Below, piece after piece: positions 36,992-45,834 of a stretch of DNA of 64,000 bases (positions are counted from its first letter, which is position 1; every line of letters starts with the position of its first letter). The stretch spans positions 62,001 to 126,000 of the forward strand of contig NZ_CAJQYY010000003.1 of the NCBI RefSeq assembly GCF_907164575.1, in the 5' to 3' direction. Origin of the DNA: Paraburkholderia gardini. Its GTDB lineage: Bacteria; Pseudomonadota; Gammaproteobacteria; Burkholderiales; Burkholderiaceae. The notes beneath the pieces are model-generated. The model did not search any database. It worked only from the letters and a program-made list of their open reading frames with translations, and had not been told where the DNA came from. A program made the translations under genes and the position numbers.

Positions 36992-38310
36992 CGTTGCTCC
37001 GGATTGAAGTGTTTCCTGAGACCCTGCCAGCACTCGAAGTAATTCGCCTGAAGCTGCGCGGTTTCGAGCGCAAAGCGGGTCGGCCTGATAAGCGTGCGGG
37101 TTTCGAACATGAAGGCCATCGTGTCGCCGACCTTGTGCGGCTTCGACGTATCGCTGTGCGAGGCCTTTTCGAACGTGTCCGCATCCGGACCGTGTCCAGA
37201 CATGCAGTTGTGCAGGCTCGCGCCGCCCGGCACGAAGCCCTCGGCCTTCGCGTCGTACACGCCGTGCACGAGACCCATGAATTCGCTCGCGACGTTGCGG
37301 TGAAACCAGGGCGGCCGGAACGTGTCTTCGGCGGCGAGCCAGCGCGGCGGGAAAATCACGAAATCGATCGTATCGACGCCTGGCGTATCGCTTTGCGCCT
37401 GCAGCACGAGAAAAATCGACGGATCCGGGTGATCGAAGCTGACCGAGCCGATCGTGTTGAAGCGGCGCAGGTCGTACTTGTACGGCGCATAGTTGCCGTG
37501 CCACGCGACCACGTCGAGCGGCGAATGGCCGATGTCCGCGCGCCACAGATGTCCGTTCATCTTGGCGACGAGCTCGAACGCGCCTTCCCGGTCTTCCCAG
37601 GCGGCATGCGGCGTCAGAAAGTCGCGCGGGTTCGCGAGCCCGTTCGAGCCGATCGGACCGAGATCCGGCAAACGCAGTTGCGCGCCGAAGTTTTCGCAGA
37701 TGTAACCGCGCGCCGCGCCGTCGGGCAACGAAACCGAAAAACGCACGCCGCGCGGAATCACCGCGATCTCGAACGGCTCGACATCGATGCGCCCGAGTTC
37801 GGTCGCGATGTGAAGACGCCCTTGCTGCGGCACGATCAGCAGTTCGCCATCGGCCGTGTAGAAGTAGCGGTCTTTCATCGGGCTGTTCGCCGCATACACA
37901 TGGATCGCGCAACCGCTCATGCTTTCGGCCGCCCCGTTGCCGGCCATCGTCACCCAGCCGTCGATGAAATCGGTCGGCTCCACCGGCATCGGCAGCGGGT
38001 CCCAGCGCAGCTGGTTGGGCGGCGTCGGCGGCACGTCGGCGAAGTTCGCGACCAGACTGTGCGACGGCACCAGCGTGAACGGCTGATGCACGGCCGCCGG
38101 CCGGATGCGGTACAGCCACGAGCGACGGTTATGTCCACGCGGCGCGGTGAACGCCGTGCCCGATAGCTGCTCGGTGTACAGCCCGTAGGGCGCGCGCTGC
38201 GGCGAGTTGCGGCCGGACGGCAGCGCACCGGACACCGCTTCGGTGGCGAATTCGTTGCCGAAGCCGGACTGGTAGCCCGGCTCGATCTCGTGTCGCGTGG
38301 AATTGCTCAT
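36988..38310 (-). CDS. hmgA: Homogentisate 1,2-dioxygenase
   Basis: Iron(II) ring-cleavage enzyme of 440 residues that opens homogentisate to maleylacetoacetate. The iron ligands correspond to His337, Glu343 and His373 (human 335, 341, 371), in [12 protein letters not shown] and SGHGPD. The N terminus [19 protein letters not shown] is characteristic. GGAG is nine bases upstream of ATG 38310; an upstream in-frame Met lacks a site. It heads the hmgA-fahA pair. There is no maleylacetoacetate isomerase gene next to it. Tandem inverted repeats just upstream look like its operator. Confidence 0.97.
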   Translation of the reverse strand: MSNSTRHEIEPGYQSGFGNEFATEAVSGALPSGRNSPQRAPYGLYTEQLSGTAFTAPRGHNRRSWLYRIRPAAVHQPFTLVPSHSLVANFADVPPTPPNQLRWDPLPMPVEPTDFIDGWVTMAGNGAAESMSGCAIHVYAANSPMKDRYFYTADGELLIVPQQGRLHIATELGRIDVEPFEIAVIPRGVRFSVSLPDGAARGYICENFGAQLRLPDLGPIGSNGLANPRDFLTPHAAWEDREGAFELVAKMNGHLWRADIGHSPLDVVAWHGNYAPYKYDLRRFNTIGSVSFDHPDPSIFLVLQAQSDTPGVDTIDFVIFPPRWLAAEDTFRPPWFHRNVASEFMGLVHGVYDAKAEGFVPGGASLHNCMSGHGPDADTFEKASHSDTSKPHKVGDTMAFMFETRTLIRPTRFALETAQLQANYFECWQGLRKHFNPEQR

Positions 38311-38340
38311 GCGGATTCTCCGTTGATGCCTGACGCTCAA

Positions 38341-38385
38341 TTTACGAATGGTAAAACTAATTACGAATAGTGAAATTAACGTAAA
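38341..38385. promoter_or_regulatory. Tandem inverted-repeat operator upstream of hmgA
   Basis: TTTAC-GAATG-GTAAA (38341-38355) is a 5+5 palindrome. A second related unit, ATTAC-GAATA-GTGAA (38360-38374), starts 19 bases on, about two helical turns. A third half, CGTAAA, ends at 38385. It lies just upstream of hmgA in AT-rich sequence, fitting a repressor or activator of homogentisate genes. No regulator of this pathway is encoded next to it; an IclR gene lies about 1 kb away. Confidence 0.55.
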
Positions 38386-38522
38386 CCCTTGCCGGAGGCG
38401 GCCGGGACGATATCGATATGAGCATTTTGTTCATGCCCCCAGCGCGCACGCTGCTACCATCAAGGGATGCGGCCATGCGCCGCCCTACTCGATGCGCCGT
38501 CAACGGCCACTCACGCGAACTC

Positions 38523-39338
38523 ATGATTCCGCCGACCATTCCTGAACTTGTCGCCCGTGCCACCGAACATCCGTTCCTCGGCGAACACCTGGCGATGGGG
38601 ACCGGCGACCAGCACGATCATGCGATCGCCCGGCTCGACAACCTCGTGATCGGCAGTCGCTACGAGCCGATCTTCGACATCAGCGTGCATGCGCTTGCGC
38701 AGTCGCTTTCGACGGCGCCCGGGAGCGTCGACCGTTTCGGCGATGAGCTGGGTTTTCAGGCGATCACACAGCGCATCGATGGCGCGCCATTCGATCCGTT
38801 CGGCGAAATCGACGAAGACCCTGAACTGGTCGCGATCGACCGTATGTCACGTGCGCTGCATGCAATCAATTTCTTTGGTGCGCAACGCCACGGGCTGCTG
38901 TTTTTGCGCGTGCACGAGCGGCTCCTGAAGAGCGTGAGGTACGACCACGGAAGGCATTTTTCGAGCGTGCTCATCTCATTTGGCCTGAATCCGGCGCGCG
39001 TGGTGATCGAGCTGCCTTCGGCAGCGGTCGCGCACCGGACCTTCCTCGGTTATCTCACGAAGAGTTACCAGCGCTACGGCTTCAAGGTAGCGGGGAATCT
39101 GCAGAACGCCGGCCAGATTCTGGCCGTATCGGACACGCGGCTCGATTTCATCAAGATGGACGCCGGCACGGCGCTCAGGGAAGCGACCGTGAAGCCGCTG
39201 GTCGGGTACGCGGGACGACTGAAGATTCCACTCATCTTCGACCACGTCACCAGTGAGCACCAGTTCGATCAGCTGCAGCAATATGACGTGCGGTTCGTGC
39301 AGGGACCGCTTTTCGAGACGCACGACCGGGTGGCCTGA
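38523..39338 (+). CDS. Degenerate EAL-domain protein
   Basis: Relative of cyclic-di-GMP phosphodiesterases, 271 residues from ATG 38523 (306 from ATG 38418; neither has a good ribosome site). The EAL fold is recognisable by SRYEPIFDI (45-53), VVIELPSAAV, LDFIKMDAGT and DVRFVQGPLF at the C terminus. The catalytic signature EAL is missing (FGDELGFQAI in that region), as are the DDFGTG loop (KVAGN instead) and the usual E in the AEGVET block (FDHVTSEHQF). It is therefore probably not a working hydrolase and may bind a ligand or partner. It is divergent from hmgA, 212 bases or so away. Confidence 0.8.
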   Translation: MIPPTIPELVARATEHPFLGEHLAMGTGDQHDHAIARLDNLVIGSRYEPIFDISVHALAQSLSTAPGSVDRFGDELGFQAITQRIDGAPFDPFGEIDEDPELVAIDRMSRALHAINFFGAQRHGLLFLRVHERLLKSVRYDHGRHFSSVLISFGLNPARVVIELPSAAVAHRTFLGYLTKSYQRYGFKVAGNLQNAGQILAVSDTRLDFIKMDAGTALREATVKPLVGYAGRLKIPLIFDHVTSEHQFDQLQQYDVRFVQGPLFETHDRVA

Positions 39339-39389
39339 TTTTTCCACGGATTGCGCCAAGGTTTGCGGCTTGCGGCCGGCCGCGTTGCG

Positions 39390-40175
39390 CTAGACCGTAT
39401 CGCCGAGCCGCCGTGCGAGCGCCTTCAGACGCGGCGCCACCGTTTCACGAAACACTGCTTCTCCCATCGACGAAGCCGGTCCGCTGCAACTCAGCACCAG
39501 CCACCTTCCGTCGCGCGGCTCACGAAACGGCACGGCCACCGCGTTCACGTCGTCGTGCCAGTCGCGAAACGAATAACAGCAACCTTCCCGCATGAAGGTG
39601 TCGATTTCACGCTGCGCGTCCGCCAGCAACGCGGCGCGCTCCTTGCCCGCCGCCTTCCCGAGTTCCACGAACAGCGTGGCCCGCACGTCGGGCGGCTGGA
39701 CGGCGAGATACGCGCGGCCCATCGAACTCGTCAGCATCGACAGCCGCGAACCCGACGCGAGTCCTAGCGTCAACGCGGTCTCACTACGGATCGTGTCGAG
39801 ATAAATCATGTCGAGCCCATCGCGGCAACCGAGCGATACGGCCGCGCCCACTTCGCGCGCGAACGTGCGCATGTGCGGGCGCGCAAGCTCGAGCGTGTCG
39901 GTGCCCGATAACAGCGCGAATCCAAGCGACAGCACACCCGCATCGAGCGCGTACTTGCCAAGCGACTCATCGAGACGCAGATAGCCAAGCACCGTGAGCG
40001 TATAGGCGAGCCGGTTGACCGTGGCCTTCGGCAGACCCGTGCGCTCGACGAAATCGCGGTTTCCAAGCATCGACTCACCTGGCCTGAATGCGCGCAGCAG
40101 TTCAAGGCCGCGCGCGAGTGCAACCACGAATTTGCGGTCGTCGAACGGGTCGGAGGGGGTAGATGCAGGTTTCAT
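39390..40175 (-). CDS. IclR-family transcriptional regulator
   Basis: 261 residues. The N-terminal winged helix-turn-helix (about 17-80) contains [18 protein letters not shown] [16 protein letters not shown] and [17 protein letters not shown], close to PcaR/CatR-type regulators. The C-terminal effector domain (about 95-255) shows [19 protein letters not shown] and ends with [19 protein letters not shown] 40187 is an alternative start. It is divergent from gcdH; a TGCNAAAC-ATT-GTTTNGCA inverted repeat lies in the gap, so it most likely regulates gcdH and itself. Its inducer is not known. Confidence 0.9.
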   Translation of the reverse strand: MKPASTPSDPFDDRKFVVALARGLELLRAFRPGESMLGNRDFVERTGLPKATVNRLAYTLTVLGYLRLDESLGKYALDAGVLSLGFALLSGTDTLELARPHMRTFAREVGAAVSLGCRDGLDMIYLDTIRSETALTLGLASGSRLSMLTSSMGRAYLAVQPPDVRATLFVELGKAAGKERAALLADAQREIDTFMREGCCYSFRDWHDDVNAVAVPFREPRDGRWLVLSCSGPASSMGEAVFRETVAPRLKALARRLGDTV

Positions 40176-40199
40176 CGGGTGATACACTCAGGTCTCATT

Positions 40200-40218
40200 T
40201 GCAAAACATTGTTTCGCA
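40200..40218. promoter_or_regulatory. Candidate IclR operator between the regulator gene and gcdH
   Basis: TGCAAAAC-ATT-GTTTCGCA: seven of eight arm positions pair (one mismatch), in the 84-base gap between the divergent genes. Position and size suit an IclR-family site. Confidence 0.5.
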
Positions 40219-40259
40219 CAGCGGAACTTGCGTCAAGTAGAAATCAGGAGAGATACATC

Positions 40260-41450
40260 ATGGCTGAGGCCGCGCATTTTCATTGGGAAGACCCGCTGCT
40301 CCTCGATCAGCAGCTCAACGAAGACGAGCGCATGGTGCGCGACGCCGCTGCGGCGTACTCGCAGGACAAACTCGCACCGCGCGTGCTCGAAGCGTTCCGC
40401 CATGAAAAGACCGACATCGGGATCTTCCGCGAGATGGGCGAACTCGGCCTGCTCGGTCCCACGATTCCCGAGCAGTACGGCGGCCCCGGCCTGAACTACG
40501 TCAGCTACGGCCTGATCGCGCGCGAGGTGGAGCGCGTGGATTCGGGCTACCGGTCGATGATGTCGGTGCAGTCGTCGCTCGTCATGGTGCCGATCTTCGA
40601 GTTCGGCTCCGACGCGCAGAAATCGAAGTACCTGCCGAAGCTCGCCGCCGGCGAATGGATCGGCTGCTTCGGCCTGACCGAGCCGAATCATGGTTCCGAT
40701 CCGGGCAGCATGGTCACGCGGGCAAAGAAGGTCGACGGCGGTTTCTCGCTGTCCGGCTCGAAGATGTGGATCACGAATTCGCCGATCGCCGACGTATTCG
40801 TCGTCTGGGCGAAGCTCGAGGAAGACGGCAAGGATGAAATTCGCGGCTTCATCCTCGAGAAGGGCTGGAAAGGTTTGTCGGCGCCCACGATCCACAGCAA
40901 GGTCGGTCTGCGTGCCTCGATCACCGGAGAAATCGTGCTGGACGAAGTGTTTGTCCCCGAAGAAAACATGATGCCGAACGTGCAGGGGCTGCGCGGTCCG
41001 TTCACGTGCCTGAATTCGGCACGCTACGGCATCGCGTGGGGGGCGCTCGGCGCCGCTGAATCGTGCTGGCACACCGCGCGCCAGTACGTGCTCGACCGCA
41101 AGCAGTTCGGCCGGCCGCTCGCCGCGAACCAGCTGATCCAGAAAAAACTCGCCGACATGCAGACCGAAATCACGCTCGGCCTGCAAGGCGTGCTGCGTCT
41201 CGGCCGGATGAAAGACGAAGGCACGGCCGCCGTCGAAATCACGTCGATCATGAAGCGCAACTCGTGCGGCAAGGCGCTCGACGTCGCGCGTCTCGCGCGC
41301 GACATGCTCGGCGGCAACGGCATTTCGGACGAATTCGGCATCGCGCGCCACCTCGTGAACCTCGAAGTGGTCAACACGTACGAAGGCACGCATGACATTC
41401 ACGCGCTGATTCTCGGCCGCGCACAGACGGGGATTCAGGCGTTTTTCTGA
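40260..41450 (+). CDS. gcdH: Glutaryl-CoA dehydrogenase
   Basis: Acyl-CoA dehydrogenase family enzyme of 396 residues. It oxidises and decarboxylates glutaryl-CoA to crotonyl-CoA in lysine and tryptophan breakdown, using FAD. The opening [24 protein letters not shown] is distinctive of Gcd[16 protein letters not shown] and [18 protein letters not shown] bind FAD; the arginine in [14 protein letters not shown] and the catalytic Glu (about 375) in [17 protein letters not shown] are present. CAGGAG is eight bases before ATG 40260. It is divergent from the IclR regulator and ended by a strong terminator. Confidence 0.95.
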   Translation: MAEAAHFHWEDPLLLDQQLNEDERMVRDAAAAYSQDKLAPRVLEAFRHEKTDIGIFREMGELGLLGPTIPEQYGGPGLNYVSYGLIAREVERVDSGYRSMMSVQSSLVMVPIFEFGSDAQKSKYLPKLAAGEWIGCFGLTEPNHGSDPGSMVTRAKKVDGGFSLSGSKMWITNSPIADVFVVWAKLEEDGKDEIRGFILEKGWKGLSAPTIHSKVGLRASITGEIVLDEVFVPEENMMPNVQGLRGPFTCLNSARYGIAWGALGAAESCWHTARQYVLDRKQFGRPLAANQLIQKKLADMQTEITLGLQGVLRLGRMKDEGTAAVEITSIMKRNSCGKALDVARLARDMLGGNGISDEFGIARHLVNLEVVNTYEGTHDIHALILGRAQTGIQAFF

Positions 41451-41480
41451 TTCTTGCCGCCGTCTGGCTGGCTGCTTAAG

Positions 41481-41519
41481 AAAAAACCCCGCTTTCCGGA
41501 ACCGGAAGCGGGGTTTTTT
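41481..41519. terminator. Bidirectional rho-independent terminator
   Basis: AAAAAACCCCGCTTTCCGG, a short loop, then CCGGAAGCGGGGTTTTTT: a long stem with A- and T-runs. It lies between the convergent gcdH and peroxiredoxin genes and serves both. Confidence 0.93.
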
Positions 41520-41566
41520 CCTGCTGGCGAAGGCGTCAGTCTTGAGTATCGCCGACGCGTTTTACC

Positions 41567-42205
41567 TTATTTGTCCGGCTGCGGCGTCATGCGCAGATAC
41601 GGACGCAGCGCCTTGTAGCCCTTCGGGAACTTCTGCTTGAGGACCTCTTCGTCCTTCAACGACGGCGCGATCACCACGTCGTCGCCCTGCTTCCAGTTGC
41701 CCGGCGTCGCGACAGAATGGCTGTCGGTCAGCTGAAGCGAGTCGATCACACGCAGCACTTCGTCGAAATTGCGGCCCGTGCTCGCCGGATAGGTGATCGT
41801 GAGACGCACCTTCTTCTTCGGATCGATCACAAAGAGCGAGCGGACCGTGACCGTTTCGCTCGCGTTCGGATGAATCATGTCGTAAAGCTCGGACACCTTG
41901 CGGTCGCCATCGGCCAGGATCGGGAAACCGACGTTCGCAGCCTGCGTCTCGTTGATGTCCTTGATCCATTCCTTGTGCGACGCGGCGCTGTCGACCGACA
42001 GCGCGATCGTCTTCACGTTGCGCTTTTCGAACTCGCTGGCGAGGTTCGCGGTCAGGCCGAGTTCGGTCGTGCAGACCGGCGTGAAGTCGGCCGGATGTGA
42101 AAACAGCACGCCCCAGCTGTCGCCCAGCCATTCGTGGAACTTGATGCGGCCAACGCTGGAATCCTGCTCGAAATCCGGTGCGACGTCGCCTAGACGTAGA
42201 CTCAT
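41567..42205 (-). CDS. 1-Cys peroxiredoxin (Prx6 type)
   Basis: Thiol peroxidase of 212 residues, cytoplasmic. The peroxidatic cysteine is Cys45 in PADFTPVCTTELG. It is the only cysteine in the protein, which marks the 1-Cys Prx6 class rather than AhpC. The C-terminal domain (WKQGDDVVIAPSLKDEEVLKQKFPKG, in parts) is the Prx6 extension. It reduces hydrogen or organic peroxides, probably with thioredoxin- or glutathione-based help. GGAGACATC precedes ATG 42205. It is a single gene; there is no adjacent AhpF or OxyR. Confidence 0.93.
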   Translation of the reverse strand: MSLRLGDVAPDFEQDSSVGRIKFHEWLGDSWGVLFSHPADFTPVCTTELGLTANLASEFEKRNVKTIALSVDSAASHKEWIKDINETQAANVGFPILADGDRKVSELYDMIHPNASETVTVRSLFVIDPKKKVRLTITYPASTGRNFDEVLRVIDSLQLTDSHSVATPGNWKQGDDVVIAPSLKDEEVLKQKFPKGYKALRPYLRMTPQPDK

Positions 42206-42559
42206 GATGTCTCCTTGATGGGTTCGAATGGTCCGCACATGGTGAAAGCCGCGGCGCTCGGCAAAACTAAAGCATACGGGAAGTGGCGCGCACAATGAAC
42301 GAACATCTCGTCACTCCCTTATGAGTTTTTGTAATTTTCTCCAAATTGGACGAAACTTGGCGGGCCAGATCAACTCAACCGGAAACCCGGATGGTGCGCA
42401 GACGAACAGGTGCGCCACGTTATCTGTTTTTTATCAAGTGGCAATTCGCATGTCGGGAACAGTTCCTGCATCCTGCTCATGTACGCAGTGCACTACGCTC
42501 GCCAGCCGTCGTTTCTTTAGTTACGATTCACGCGTAACGTGCCACGAACGGAGCTGTCA
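42206..42559. other. Divergent intergenic region, peroxiredoxin and DUF883 genes
   Basis: About 350 bases, AT-richer than average near 42320-42350, with no supported gene. It should contain both promoters; I see no clear OxyR-like or other operator. Confidence 0.4.
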
Positions 42560-42862
42560 ATGTCGGAAGTTAACAAGGAGAGATTGATGTCGGATATCAA
42601 AAACGTCCTCGCGGACGCAGAGGACCTGCTGAAGCAGGCCGCGAGCGCAACCGGCGAGCGCGCTTCGGAACTCCGTGAAACGGCGCTCACGCGCCTGAAG
42701 CAGGCGAGAGAAAAGGCGGCCGATGTCCAGGTTGTGGTCGTCGAGAAGGGCAAGAAGGCGGCGCGCGCAACTGACGATTACGTACACGAGCATCCGTGGG
42801 CATCGATTGGCATTGCCGCGGGCGTGGGCGTGCTGGTCGGCTTGTTGATCAATCGCAAATAA
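42560..42862 (+). CDS. DUF883 (ElaB/YqjD-like) membrane-anchored protein
   Basis: 100 residues. A long amphipathic, Ala/Lys/Glu-rich helix (about 10-75; LADAEDLLKQAASATGERASELR) is followed by a C-terminal transmembrane helix (ASIGIAAGVGVLVGLLINRK). YqjD/ElaB proteins sit in the inner membrane and bind ribosomes in stationary phase in E. coli. CGGAG precedes ATG 42560. It is first of three similarly oriented small genes (DUF883, YqjE-like, DUF3318), matching the YqjD-YqjE-YqjK arrangement, so an operon is likely. Confidence 0.9.
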   Translation: MSEVNKERLMSDIKNVLADAEDLLKQAASATGERASELRETALTRLKQAREKAADVQVVVVEKGKKAARATDDYVHEHPWASIGIAAGVGVLVGLLINRK

Positions 42863-42988
42863 GCAGTCACGGCAGTAGCCACCGGGCTCACGTCCGGTGC
42901 ACTTCCGGCACGGTTGACCGGCGCTCGCCTGGCCGGTCCGCCTTTTCTGGCGCACCTTCCGCCTCCCCATGCGCAACGCGCGAAAGTT

Positions 42989-43375
42989 ATGACGATCGAC
43001 ACCCAATCGCAGCGCGCTGACCACGGTCCGGTACGCCGCATCATCAGTTCCTTCTTTTCGATCCTGCAGACGCGGCTCGAACTGATCGGCATTGAACTGG
43101 CCGAGGAAAAAGATCGCCTGCTCACCGTGCTGTTTCTCGGTCTGGCGGCCATGATGCTCGCAACCATGGCGCTCATCGCGCTGACGGCACTTGTTGCCAT
43201 CACGTTCTGGGATACGTACCGCTGGCAGTCGCTGGCTGCCATCACGGTGGTGTATGCGCTGGCCGCGCTCTTTTGCGGGTTGAAAGCCCGCAACGGTTTG
43301 CACAATGCGCCCATCGTTTTCGAGGCAACGCTGAACGAATTCGAAAAAGACCGCGAGATGTTCCGCAAGCAGTGA
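42989..43375 (+). CDS. YqjE-like inner-membrane protein (phage-holin-family fold)
   Basis: 128 residues with two transmembrane helices (about 47-70 and 78-98) after an amphipathic ILQTRLELIGIELAEEKDRLL segment, which is the signature of the Actinobacteria/proteobacteria holin-3-6 superfamily that includes E. coli YqjE. The name is historical; nothing links it to phage lysis. It is 126 bases downstream of the DUF883 gene, a conserved arrangement suggesting a role with it in stress-phase membrane function (inference). Confidence 0.87.
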   Translation: MTIDTQSQRADHGPVRRIISSFFSILQTRLELIGIELAEEKDRLLTVLFLGLAAMMLATMALIALTALVAITFWDTYRWQSLAAITVVYALAALFCGLKARNGLHNAPIVFEATLNEFEKDREMFRKQ

Positions 43376-43468
43376 GGCGAGCGCGGCCGATGTGCCGCGC
43401 AGCTTGTTCCGCGCCTTGTTCCGATTTTCCCGACTTTTCTCACTTCTTTCAGGCGCCTTCGACCGAAC

Positions 43469-43957
43469 ATGAGCCAACTGCACCCAGACCACACGTTCCG
43501 CAGCAAGCGCCCTTCGAAGGAACTCGCTGCGCCGCATCTGCGCGCGCTGCGCAAGGAGCTGCTGCTCGTGCGTGCGGACGTCGAACGCATGGAACTTGTG
43601 CAGGCGACTGCGGAACTGCGCCAGGCCGTGACGCATTTCAGCTGGCTCAGGTTTTTTGTTCCGGGCTTTCGCGGAATGCGCTGGGGCGCGCCGAAAGGCA
43701 GCGCAGCCGGCATCGGCGGCCTGCTCAAGCAATATCCGCTGCTCAGTTCGCTCGCGTCCCTGCTGCTTGCCAAACCACTCCGTGCGACGGTCGCCGCTGG
43801 CGCCAGGCCGGCGCTCAAGTGGGGCAGCCTCGCTCTCGCCGCATGGGAAGCGTATCGGATCTGGCAGCAGGTCAAACAGGACGGCGGTAGTGCGAAGACC
43901 AGCCCAGATTCTGGCGCGGGTGCAGCCGGCGCCGATTCGTCACGCGAACGCGAGTGA
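43469..43957 (+). CDS. DUF3318 (YqjK-like) protein
   Basis: 162 residues. The N-terminal half contains KELAAPHLRALRKELLLVRADVERMELVQATAELRQA, a long charged helix. A hydrophobic Gly/Ala/Leu-rich part follows (about 80-125), possibly membrane-associated, and the C-terminal tail is polar and Ala/Asp/Ser-rich. Third gene in the DUF883-YqjE-DUF3318 group. Its function is unknown. There is no ribosome-binding site stronger than weak purines before ATG 43469. Confidence 0.8.
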   Translation: MSQLHPDHTFRSKRPSKELAAPHLRALRKELLLVRADVERMELVQATAELRQAVTHFSWLRFFVPGFRGMRWGAPKGSAAGIGGLLKQYPLLSSLASLLLAKPLRATVAAGARPALKWGSLALAAWEAYRIWQQVKQDGGSAKTSPDSGAGAAGADSSRERE

Positions 43958-44054
43958 GTTTCGACATATCGCCGGGCTTGCGGACACCTGTGCCTTGCCG
44001 GCGTCGCATCGGCAGCCACCAATCCAGGTGATGCTTCCGTAGACTGGTTCACGT

Positions 44055-44495
44055 TCATCGCGTGCTCCAGCATTCGTTCGCATTTGCCATCGCGGAATCC
44101 CCTGCACTCCGGTTTTTCCGCAAACCGGTCGCATCGATGATGAACGTCCCGCACGCGTCTTCGCGCATCGGCCCGTTTTCGACGGGTCGCGCTTCTACCG
44201 AATACCCACCGTTCGTATCGTCCGCACTCAACACATGCAGACGGTAAACCGGTGTGCCGAATGCGGGAGCCTGATCGAGGCCCGCGGGCAAAGCGCCGAC
44301 GTTCTTCTCCGCCGATGTTTCCAGGTATTGCGCAGCGCGATACAAAGCGGACGCAGCATCGACGCGGTGGCTGCGCGCCACCTGTGCATGCCAGGACGGC
44401 ACGGCGAATACGGCGAGCACTGCGGCAATCGCCATGGCGATGACGAGTTCAAGCAACGTGAATGCGTCTGCCTTTGAGTTCATGTCGTGTTTCAT
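44055..44495 (-). CDS. pilE: Type IV pilin PilE-like minor pilin
   Basis: 146 residues with a class III prepilin signal. The cleavage region is KADA/FTLLELVIAMAIAAVLA: alanine instead of the usual glycine before the cleavage site, with the essential Glu at +5 kept. The rest is a small pilin globular domain with two cysteines (EDACGTF, NECWSTR) able to form the D-region disulfide. Last gene of the fimT-pilV-pilW-pilX-pilE operon. ATG 44495 or 44483 is the start. It is a minor or initiating pilin rather than the major subunit. Confidence 0.85.
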   Translation of the reverse strand: MKHDMNSKADAFTLLELVIAMAIAAVLAVFAVPSWHAQVARSHRVDAASALYRAAQYLETSAEKNVGALPAGLDQAPAFGTPVYRLHVLSADDTNGGYSVEARPVENGPMREDACGTFIIDATGLRKNRSAGDSAMANANECWSTR

Positions 44496-44500
44496 CCCGT

Positions 44501-45034
44501 TCAGAATGGTCGGGCGGTGACGCGCCGCCAGTGTCGTTCGGTCTTGCCGCCATCGATGACTATCTGCATCTGCAGCCATACCTGCGAGTCAGGCGCCGCG
44601 CCGAAGCCCCGGGCAGTCAGCAGATACGCCTTCGCTTCCGGACGACCCGTCAATCGCCAGCCTTCGGCAAGACACTCGGGCGGTCGTCCCGATCCGGGCC
44701 ATTGCGCGACAGGCACGATGGCGCCAGCCACAAAGACCGCCTCGCGCTTCCACCCCGCAGGTTCGCCTGTCACCGCTGGCATCGCGCCGGCGCCTTCCGG
44801 ACTCACCATGTCCGCACACAGGAGCAACGCCGAATCCGCAGCGTGAAATGCCTGCAGGTAGTCCCGCAGGTTTGACGTGCTGCGCGCGGCGGTGAGCGTC
44901 GTCTCGAACCAGGCTGCGGACGTCGCCAGCATCATCGACGTAATCAGCAGTACGACCGGCAACGCGGCACCTCGCGTGCGTCCACCGAGGCCGGTGGCTT
45001 CGGTTACGGGCCGCGGGTGAATGGCTCGCGTCAT
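44501..45034 (-). CDS. pilX: Type IV pilus assembly protein PilX
   Basis: 177 residues. The PilX N-terminal segment is TRGAALPVVLLITSMMLATSAA, the hydrophobic helix with the short GA(A)L motif typical of PilX, which lacks the usual Glu+5. The globular part holds cysteines (LLLCADM, PPECLAEG) likely to form a disulfide. Its ATG overlaps the pilW stop by four bases. PilX is a minor pilin that primes pilus assembly with PilV, PilW and FimU/FimT; the partner PilY1 adhesin is not encoded here. Confidence 0.85.
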   Translation of the reverse strand: MTRAIHPRPVTEATGLGGRTRGAALPVVLLITSMMLATSAAWFETTLTAARSTSNLRDYLQAFHAADSALLLCADMVSPEGAGAMPAVTGEPAGWKREAVFVAGAIVPVAQWPGSGRPPECLAEGWRLTGRPEAKAYLLTARGFGAAPDSQVWLQMQIVIDGGKTERHWRRVTARPF

Positions 45035-45834
45035 GACTGAACACCCGGACCATTGCGAACCGCGACCCGCCGCCAGAACGCCTGTCTCGCGCGCGTGTCG
45101 CTGCCGGTGCCCGACACGCCATCGCAATCGACATAGCGTACGCGCTGCCCACGCGACGCCCCGCGCACCAGAACGCACAGGTCGACTGCCACGACCCGGG
45201 CCCACTGGTCCGGCGCAAGCGCCGACGCGTCGAACGGTTGCTGCGCGTTTGCAAGCCAGTACTGGATGCGCAGTCGCTCGACGCCCTCGAACACCGGCTG
45301 TCCATAGCCCGCCTTGCCGTTGCCTTCGCAATACAGTTCCGGTTCGCCAGTCGAAGCACTGGTCTTCGCGTAGAACCGGTTCACGACCGGTGCGCCCGCG
45401 GCAGCGCCACTGACGGTCTGACCGAGACAGTCCGTGGGCTGGCCGGTGGACGAAGGCCACGTCGACACGATGTCGCCGGAATAGCGGATAACGATGCCGT
45501 CCGAATGGCTCGCCAGCGCCTCGCAGCCCGGGACGTCATCGGGGCCAGTGGGCCGCGCGCCGGAACAGCCAAAGAGCGCAGCAGACGCATTCGCCGAAGC
45601 GGGCGATGCGGCGTCGGCGGACGTGAATCCGGCCATCTGGATCTGCTGTCCAAGCAGCGTCAACGCGCCGATGCCGGTTTCCTCGATGTGAGCGGCGTCG
45701 CTGGCGCTCACGAAAGCCGCTCGCTGCGACCGGTAGAGCGCTACGGAACCAGCGGTGATCACGAGTCCGAGTACCGTCGCGATCATCACTTCGAGCAGCG
45801 TATGACCGCGCGTAAAGTATCGGTGACGCGTCAT
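45031..45834 (-). CDS. pilW: Type IV pilus minor pilin PilW
   Basis: 267 residues with a prepilin leader: RG/HTLLEVMIATVLGLVITAG, cleavage after Gly and Glu+5 present. The PilW domain follows with multiple cysteines (FGCSGARP, GCEALASH, DCLGQT, ELYCEG, DLCVLV, DCDGVSG), which likely form disulfides in the periplasm. It is coupled to pilV and pilX by four-base ATGA overlaps. It forms the tip complex of the pilus with PilV, PilX and FimT. Confidence 0.88.
   Translation of the reverse strand: MTRHRYFTRGHTLLEVMIATVLGLVITAGSVALYRSQRAAFVSASDAAHIEETGIGALTLLGQQIQMAGFTSADAASPASANASAALFGCSGARPTGPDDVPGCEALASHSDGIVIRYSGDIVSTWPSSTGQPTDCLGQTVSGAAAGAPVVNRFYAKTSASTGEPELYCEGNGKAGYGQPVFEGVERLRIQYWLANAQQPFDASALAPDQWARVVAVDLCVLVRGASRGQRVRYVDCDGVSGTGSDTRARQAFWRRVAVRNGPGVQS

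Noticed and set aside
42989..43375. Prophage or lysis gene because of the holin-like domain
   Set aside because: The protein is YqjE-like and sits in the conserved DUF883-YqjE-DUF3318 group; no phage genes are nearby.
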